Positions 58,350 through 64,000 of a DNA stretch of 64,000 nucleotides are shown in pieces (the stretch's first letter is position 1; the number at the start of each line of letters is the position of its first letter). The notes beneath the pieces were generated by a model, which was not told the DNA's origin, did no database searches, and saw only the letters and a list, made by a program, of their open reading frames with translations. The position numbers and the translations under genes are program-made. Location: positions 249,550 through 313,549 of the forward strand of contig NW_005434584.1 of NCBI RefSeq assembly GCF_000315625.1, in the 5' to 3' direction. The stretch is from Guillardia theta CCMP2712. Its lineage: Eukaryota > Cryptophyceae > Pyrenomonadales > Geminigeraceae.

Positions 58350-58505
58350 GATGCTTGTAAAGCTCTACAACGGGGTGTCGCAGGAGGCGCTGAAGGGGCT
58401 GAGAGAGATGAACCTCTCCTCCTCCTCCTCCTTCTCCATTGGCTCCGATCCCAACGCCTCCAACTGGTCTCAGCTCCCTACTCAGAGCTACACCCCTGGC
58501 ATGTA
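58350..58505 (+). CDS. Possible small exon of an unresolved plus-strand gene
   Basis: A frame of 51 codons (MLVKLYNGVSQEALKGLREM at its start, then a Ser run, ending SQLPTQSYTPGM) looks protein-like. It ends at a strong donor (AT|GTAAGT). A further protein-like segment follows near 58604-58700 (LLLPHTEFTVICINPRKRRK, FFTGSPYFSAFNSMK), but the phases do not match, so I cannot join them. It is either a gene remnant or a gene with an unseen middle exon. The family is unknown. Confidence 0.35.
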
Positions 58506-58919
58506 AGTCATCAGTTGCAACGTAGTGGAGGTGATGAGCGAATAGAACATGTCAAGCAGTAAAACTTGATGAGCTTGTTTAGCTTGCTTTAGCTCCTGCT
58601 CCCTCACACCGAATTCACGGTGATCTGCATCAACCCCCGCAAGCGTCGAAAGTTCTTTACGGGTTCACCATACTTTAGTGCATTCAACAGCATGAAGGGT
58701 ATGGAGTGACAGCGCGGTTGGATCGGTTTCAGTTCTTTTTTCTATCGTAACATATCAAGCCTAACGCTCTCAAGCCTCTTTGCCGGGGTTCCATCTCTCC
58801 TTGATATGCCTACTTCTTCAGGGCTTGACGCATGTCTGCTCTCCTCTTGTTGTCACTTGACCTCCACCGCTCTCAACCGTCCGTTCAGCATCTCCTCCTC
58901 CTGCACACAACGCAACAAG

Positions 58920-61538
58920 TCACAGACTTCCATCGTCCTCCTCCTCACTCACCCGAGCCGCTTCATCCTGCCACTGCTGAGCTTCCTCCAGCTCCTTCTC
59001 TACCTCCTCATCCGCCAATGGCTTGTCAGGTTTGGCGCGGCTAGAAGCTTCAGTAGAGGTCTTTTTCCCCTTGACCTGCTCAGAAGAGGGAGGGAGCAGG
59101 GACTTGAGCGAGCCAACAGCACGCGACAGGTCCGAGTGTTCCAGCCGATCCATGCTCGTCCATCCCTCCCTGGGCAGCTCCTGCCCAGCAGACACCAGCC
59201 CAGGCTCCAAGCTCCTCCTACCTCGCGTGTCGTAGCCCCACACATCCTCATGCTTGTACGGCATCCACCCGCTGTCCACGTTCACCCCTGGCAACCGGCC
59301 GGGCCCTCCCTCACGGTGCTCGACGGGTCTATTCAAGGAGACGTAGCTGGGGGTCGAGGCCTCTGACTTGTCCGCCACTTGATCTGATGGAGCCTCCTCC
59401 CCCGCCGCTGCCTCCTCCCCCGCCGCTGCCTCCTCCTCACGCGTCTCATTCTCCTGCAGTTCGGCTTCTTCTCGATCCTCAAGACTCTGACGCAAAGTTC
59501 GCGGGCTTAGCGGGGCTGGCACCTGCATCAGCAACTCGTTCTCATCCTCTTCCTCGTCCCCAGCAGGAGCGCGAGCTGGAGGTCTGTTGCCGTACATGAA
59601 CGGCGTCATGGGCGCTACTGTGCCCATCCCACTGGCCTGCACTTGCTCGGCAGGCACTTGCACGTCAGCAAACGAGTCCGGGGAGTAGCACTGGGAGAAC
59701 TCGCTTCCGCAGTTGACGCGCTCCATGGGGTCCAAGTTCTTCAAGTTGCTCGCGCTCATCGACTTGGGCGGCAGGATGAGCGACAACTTGGTAGCGCGCA
59801 CTGCTTGTCCGATGCCGTACTGTCTTGTCAACAAGTTGTTGTTTCCCACCTTCACTTGCCTGTCGTGCATTGAACAGGGAAAAGTAGTGGAGCTCCCACA
59901 CGGGTTGAAGTCACGGAATGAGAGATCCTTCATGAAGTTCCGGGAGACGCTCTACAGTCATTCATCAGCCGACTAGCGATGACAAGTGTGAAAACACATC
60001 AGGAGCGAATTTCAGAAAGGAGAAACGGGGGCACAAGGCGGGTAGCACTCGTTGAAAACAGCGACATGCATCTTCACCTGACTTGGATGGCGCACGGGAA
60101 CATCCCAATCCAGCCTTGAAAGAAGAAAACAAAAGTCACCATGGCGTCGAGGATAAGCTTGAAACTTACGCAATAGAAGGATGAGTATGATGTGGGACGA
60201 GGTATCCCAGTGTTGAGAAGCAGTCCAAGAATGTCGAGCACTGCTTGCCCACTTGCTCCAGGTTTTGTATCCTTGCCTTGCGCACCTGTGCTGTACCACG
60301 CTGAAGCTTCTCAGCAGAAGCGGCGGGCTTTGACGATAGAGAGGAACCGAAGGCCTCAGCGGCAGCGGCAAGGTCTTGGTCCTTCATGTCTTGCAGCAGG
60401 TTCACGCCATAGTTCATGTCACCGGCTGCCTTCACCGCTCGCCTTTTGTCCTCAAACCCCAGCAACTTGCTCATCGAGGGCCCAAGGTGAAGCCCCGAGG
60501 CGGAGTCGCAGTGCAACTTGCCGTGAGCATCAGGCCAGCAGCCCCCGAACGAGCGCGTGCCCTCTCGTCCCTTGACGGGCCCGTACAAGTCCGGGATGAG
60601 TGTCCAGCTGTTCTCGTTCACTCCAGGCAGCTGCCGCTCACGCTTGTAGTTGAAGCTGCCGGGAGCGAAAGGCCACGAGTCTTCTTTGACCCCCGGGATG
60701 TGCCTGCCGTCTCGCCTGCCGACCGCTAGCGCCCTTCGCACTCCTCCTCCCCACGAGTCCTTCTTGATCCCCTTCAGCCGCGACTTCTTCGAGCCCCTCC
60801 TCGACAAGACCTCCTTGGTTGGCTTCAGCTGGACCTTGTCTGCATTGCTCGTCCTGCTGGCTGCTTGTTCGCTTGCTCCCGTCGGGAAGGTCGAGGCCTC
60901 GCCCGACAGGACGCTCTTGTCCGGCAGAGCCATCGTGAGAGGGTTCAAGGAAAACTTCTTGGAGTCCCTTACGTCGGCCTTGTCTTGGGATGTCCAGCCC
61001 TCCGTTGGAACCTCATCCCTGCTGTCGCGCCTTCTCTGCGAGGCTTGGAGGACTTGCGTCGCAACTATCGCCTTCACCTACCGCATCCTCAGCATCTCCT
61101 TGTACCCACCACTCCCTCTCTACCAGTTTGGGGGCACCAGCCAGGATGTCGTCAGAACCCTCGCGCTGCACAGACACGATCATGCTAATTGAAGGATAGC
61201 AGAACAAGCGTGAGAAGCAGGGGCGTGGTGAGCTGGGGACAGACAGAAGGGGCAGAGAGAGAAGGCTGGGGTGAATGTAGTAGAAGGACAAGCACGAAAA
61301 CACTCGATGAGAAATCGACCTGCTCGAGCTCGGGAACTTCCGCTGTCCTCTCGCTCAAGTTGAACCCGACTAGAGTACTGACGGCCAACCCTGCGAGGAG
61401 GAAGGAGAGGAGAGGAGAGATTGACCTGGTTCTTCTCAGAAGAGGCTCTTGTACTCTGCTTGCTACTCCCCTCCTGCTCTCCTTCGAGGCGAAGCGTCCG
61501 CTCATCCCTTCCCTCCCCTCCCCTCCCTCGCCTCCCAT
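58920..61538 (-). CDS. Type II membrane protein of unknown family with repeated P-G-V-x-x-x-S-W motif
   Basis: Exon 1 (61538 to about 61300) encodes a basic, glycine-rich N-terminus, a single membrane segment (PLLSFLLAGLAVSTLVGFN, residues about 42-60) and a short stem. After an intron of about 220 nt the next exon (about 61079-60170) carries Lys/Ser-rich sequence, then the repeated motifs HIPGVKEDSWPF and QLPGVNENSWTL, followed by a Cys pair (CWPDAHGKLHC). Further exons around 60110 and from 59933 contain FRDFNPCGSSTTFPCSMHD, a third motif RLPGVNVDSGWMPY and an acidic C-terminal tail ending at 58920. The topology implies a Golgi or surface luminal domain with disulfides. I do not recognise the family. 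The intron edges around 60000-60170 are approximate. Confidence 0.6.
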
Positions 61539-62342
61539 TTGTTCGCGGCTCTTCGCTTCCTTGAGAACGAGGGAGATGAGTGCGACTTAAAACCTTCACT
61601 GAGTATAATCATCGGCCGGGCCCGGCCCGGCCCGGACGGCCGGATCATCCGGGAGCACGCGGCACGCGGGCCCGGAGAGGGCGAGACTGGCACTCACAAA
61701 GATGACTCCGCTCGGACTCCGGAGTCCGACCGAACGCGCTTCTACTCAAAGTGAAGTTCAAAATCAGCAGTCACAGTGGCTGCCGCCGCCGACGGGCCTA
61801 CGGCCCCGCATGGCCGGGCGCTCGCCGCTCAGCAGGGCGGCCGGCCCTCATCAGATGCCGGGGGATCGGGAACCCAAAAAAAAACGTGTAAAACCTTTTG
61901 GTCTTCGCGACGTGGTCAAGCGCTATGCAGGCGAAACAGAACGAAAGAGGAGGAGGAGGGGGAGGGGGAGGGGGAGGGGGAGGAGGAGAAGGAGGAGGAA
62001 ACAAGAAGAGAAGATGAAGGAGGGAGAGGAGAAGAGAGGAGTTATAGGAGGAGGACGACAAAAGAGGAAAATGGGAAGGAGAGGAATAGATATAAGAAGA
62101 GTGAAGAATGAAAATCAGGGAGATTCAAAGTAGTGACAAGCCAGAAGAGAAAGGATAAGTAGAGCATGAGAAAGAAAACTGGAGATATTGGGGAGGAGAG
62201 TAATAGAAAGAAGAGAAGATGGAAATAGAGCAACATTCAAATGAGAAACCAATCAGAATAGAGTTAAACAAGAGGGGTACACAACAAGTGTAGAGAACTC
62301 CTATACTGATTGAGACATCAGGATACCGGTTGCCAAGTCGCC
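61539..62342. repeat. Intergenic with GC island and (GGA)n tract
   Basis: 61610-61740 is a GC-rich island (CCGGGCCCGG words) followed by TACTCAAAGTGAAGTTCAAA, a word shared with the flank of the 9.2-kb island. 61946-62060 is a purine tract of GGAGGG and GGA units. 62100-62342 is AT-richer and is the probable PITP promoter. No gene is supported. Confidence 0.6.
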
Positions 62343-63275
62343 ATGGTTGTCACCTGCGAGTTTCGCATCCCGATGCCGATGACGGTACAGGAGTACTTCA
62401 CTGCGCAGCTCTATATGACCGCCAAGACCACGAGGATGGAGGCTGAACGGGTGGGAGGAGCGGGGGTAGAGATTCTCAAGAACGAGCCGTGCGAACATCC
62501 CAAGCATGGACGAGGGCAGTACACGCTCAAGGTCTATCACTTCCACCACAAACTCCCGCGATGGTTGCGAGCCGTGGTTGCCAAGAACAAGGCGACGCTG
62601 AGAGAAGAGAGTTTCAACTGCTTCCCTTACATCAAGACCACCCTCACCATCGAGTCCTTCAAGAAGTTCCAAGTCGTGGTGGAGACCCAACACCTCCCGA
62701 GCACGGAGGAGGAGAACGCGCACCATCTGAATCAGAAGCATCTCAAGGGGCGCAAGGTGGAGTACCTGGACATCGCCATGGACGAGGTGGATCAGGATGA
62801 GACCGGGACGATGGGAAGTGAAGACCCGAAGAAGTGACAACCTTGACGACTTGTTGCTTGTGATGTAGAGAAGCTCAAGGCCTCAACAGGTTCCGATCGC
62901 TCAAGACAGGACGAGGACCTCTGAAAAAAGACTGGAGGAAGACTTCACGCCAGCTCATGTGCGCGTACAAGCTGGGGGGTGAACGTTGAGGAGGGAGGGA
63001 AGAGTGAAGGAGGCGCAGGTGCGAGCCAAGTTCGACTACTTCGGTCTGAGGTCAAAGGTCGAAGATTTCATCATCAACTACGAACGAAATCTGTTCCTGT
63101 GAGTGAGGAGGGGAAGTGTGCTCCGGGGGGGGGGGGGGGGGGGGGCGAGGAAGCATGTTAAGAAAGAGAAGGAGGAGGAGGAGGAAAGGAGGAGCAGGTC
63201 TCAGTGAAGAGCAGGTCAACTCACAAGCAAATCTTCTGCTGGATGGACGAATGGTATGGCCTGTCAATCCAACAG
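62343..63275 (+). CDS. Class I phosphatidylinositol transfer protein, 3' end beyond the window
   Basis: Class I PITPs carry phosphatidylinositol and phosphatidylcholine between membranes. Exon 1 (62343-62833) starts MVVTCEFRIPMPMTVQEYFT and includes GVEILKNEPCEHP, GQYTLKVYHFHHKLPRWLR and FNCFPYIKTTLTIESFKKFQ. Exon 2 (62869 to about 62974) has the family signature FRSLKTGRGPL and MCAYKL. Exon 3 (about 63032-63098) gives VRAKFDYFGLRSKVEDFI. Exon 4 (63215-63275) gives STHKQIFCWMDEWYGLSIQQ. The donor of exon 2 is unclear: CTG is followed by GGGGGGT, and similarity to animal PITPs wants the splice right after CTG, so a base-call error in the G run is possible. The last exon should lie past the hexamer array. 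Confidence 0.9.
63125..63146 (+). repeat. Poly-G run (22 G)
   Basis: 22 consecutive G in the intron after PITP exon 3. Such runs can form quadruplexes and are prone to sequencing error. Confidence 0.9.
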
Positions 63276-63344
63276 GTGAAGAAGAATGAGAAACTCTTTC
63301 TTGCTGCTTCCTCTCTTGATTCTTCTCTCTCCTCTTCTCTGGTG

Positions 63345-64000
63345 TAGTCTACCTCTACCTCTACCTCTACCTCTACCTCTACCTCTACCTCTACCTCTAC
63401 CTCTATCTCTATCTCTATCTCTACCTCTACCTCTACCTCTATCTCTACCTCTATCTCTATCTCATTCTCTATCTCTATCTCTACCTCTATCTCTATCTCT
63501 ATCTCTATCTCTATCTCTATCTCTATCTCTACCTCTACCTCTATCTCTACCTCTATCTCTACCTCTACCTCTACCTCTACCTCTACCTCTACCTCTACCT
63601 CTACCTCTATCTCTACCTCTATCTCTATCTCTATCTCTACCTCTATCTCTACCTCTACCTCTACCTCTATCTCTATCTCTATCTCTACCTCTATCTCTAT
63701 CTCTACCTCTATCTCTATCTCTATCTCTACCTCTACCTCTATCTCTACCTCTACCTCTATCTCTACCTCTATCTCTATCTCTATCTCTACCTCTATCTCT
63801 ATCTCTATCTCTATCTCTACTCTCCTACCTCTATCTCGTACTCGTCTATCTCTATCTCTACCTCTATCTCTATCTCTATCTCTATCTCTATCTCTATTCT
63901 AGTCTCTATCTCTACCTCTACCTCTATCTCTACCTCTACCTCTACCTCTACCTCTACCTCTATCTCTATCTCTATTCTATCTCTATCTCTATCTCTAGCT
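63345..64000. repeat. Two-type hexamer array CTCTAC / CTCTAT
   Basis: About 655 bp of nearly pure hexamers in two interspersed types, CTCTAC and CTCTAT, with a few broken units near 63465 and 63820-63970. It continues past the window end. It lies in the PITP intron after exon 4, or at its 3' end. Confidence 0.96.

Overview
The window is nuclear DNA of an intron-rich eukaryote, most likely a unicellular alga with a secondary plastid. A cryptophyte such as Guillardia theta is my best guess, inferred from style rather than from a diagnostic gene. The clues are many phase-consistent introns of about 47-60 nt, often with a CTGAC-like branch site, alongside longer introns made of polypurine or polypyrimidine tracts. 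Exons are GC-rich. Housekeeping proteins are clearly eukaryotic (taxilin, APC8/CDC23, BCAS3, class I phosphatidylinositol transfer protein). One secretory presequence has Phe directly after its signal peptide, as in red-lineage plastid targeting. No prokaryotic operon structure is present.

Layout. 1-19,040 is mostly host genes: a poorly resolved minus-strand coiled-coil gene (288-2443); an intronless type II membrane SGNH/PC-esterase-like protein (3269-5134, minus); a ten-exon taxilin (5552-8211, minus); simple repeats and a 100-bp assembly gap (8585-8684); a GC-rich island (9185-9600); a 13-exon gene on the plus strand joining a telobox-type Myb domain to an FGGY carbohydrate kinase (11184-16326); and an unrecognised coiled-coil protein (16531-18944, minus). 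19,140-33,400 is a repeat graveyard: Ty3/gypsy fragments on both strands, a tyrosine-kinase-like fragment abutting a reverse transcriptase, a perfect 20-bp satellite, a broken Ty1/copia element, two unrecognised coding segments, and a secreted F5/8-lectin plus cysteine-repeat gene broken up by three minisatellites.

34,184-43,571 returns to host genes: APC8/CDC23 (minus), a secretory or plastid-targeted coiled-coil protein (plus) and BCAS3 (minus). 44,020-57,890 is a second repeat block: a tandem array of a roughly 1.1-1.2 kb noncoding unit into which an internally deleted LTR chromovirus inserted, then a larger Ty3 chromovirus (51,430-57,800) whose integrase is split by a 2.5-kb AT-richer noncoding insertion with short terminal inverted repeats. 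58,300-64,000 holds a possible small plus-strand gene remnant, a type II membrane protein of unknown family (58920-61538, minus), and a PITP gene (62343 onward, plus) that runs into a 650-bp hexanucleotide array at the window end.

The host genes do not form a pathway. They cover vesicle traffic and lipid transfer (taxilin, PITP), the cell cycle (APC8), autophagy or cytoskeleton (BCAS3) and sugar phosphorylation (FGGY). The best candidate for something undescribed is the Myb-FGGY kinase protein. Next are the TIR-bounded insertion at 52,370-54,893 and the dispersed GC-rich islands.
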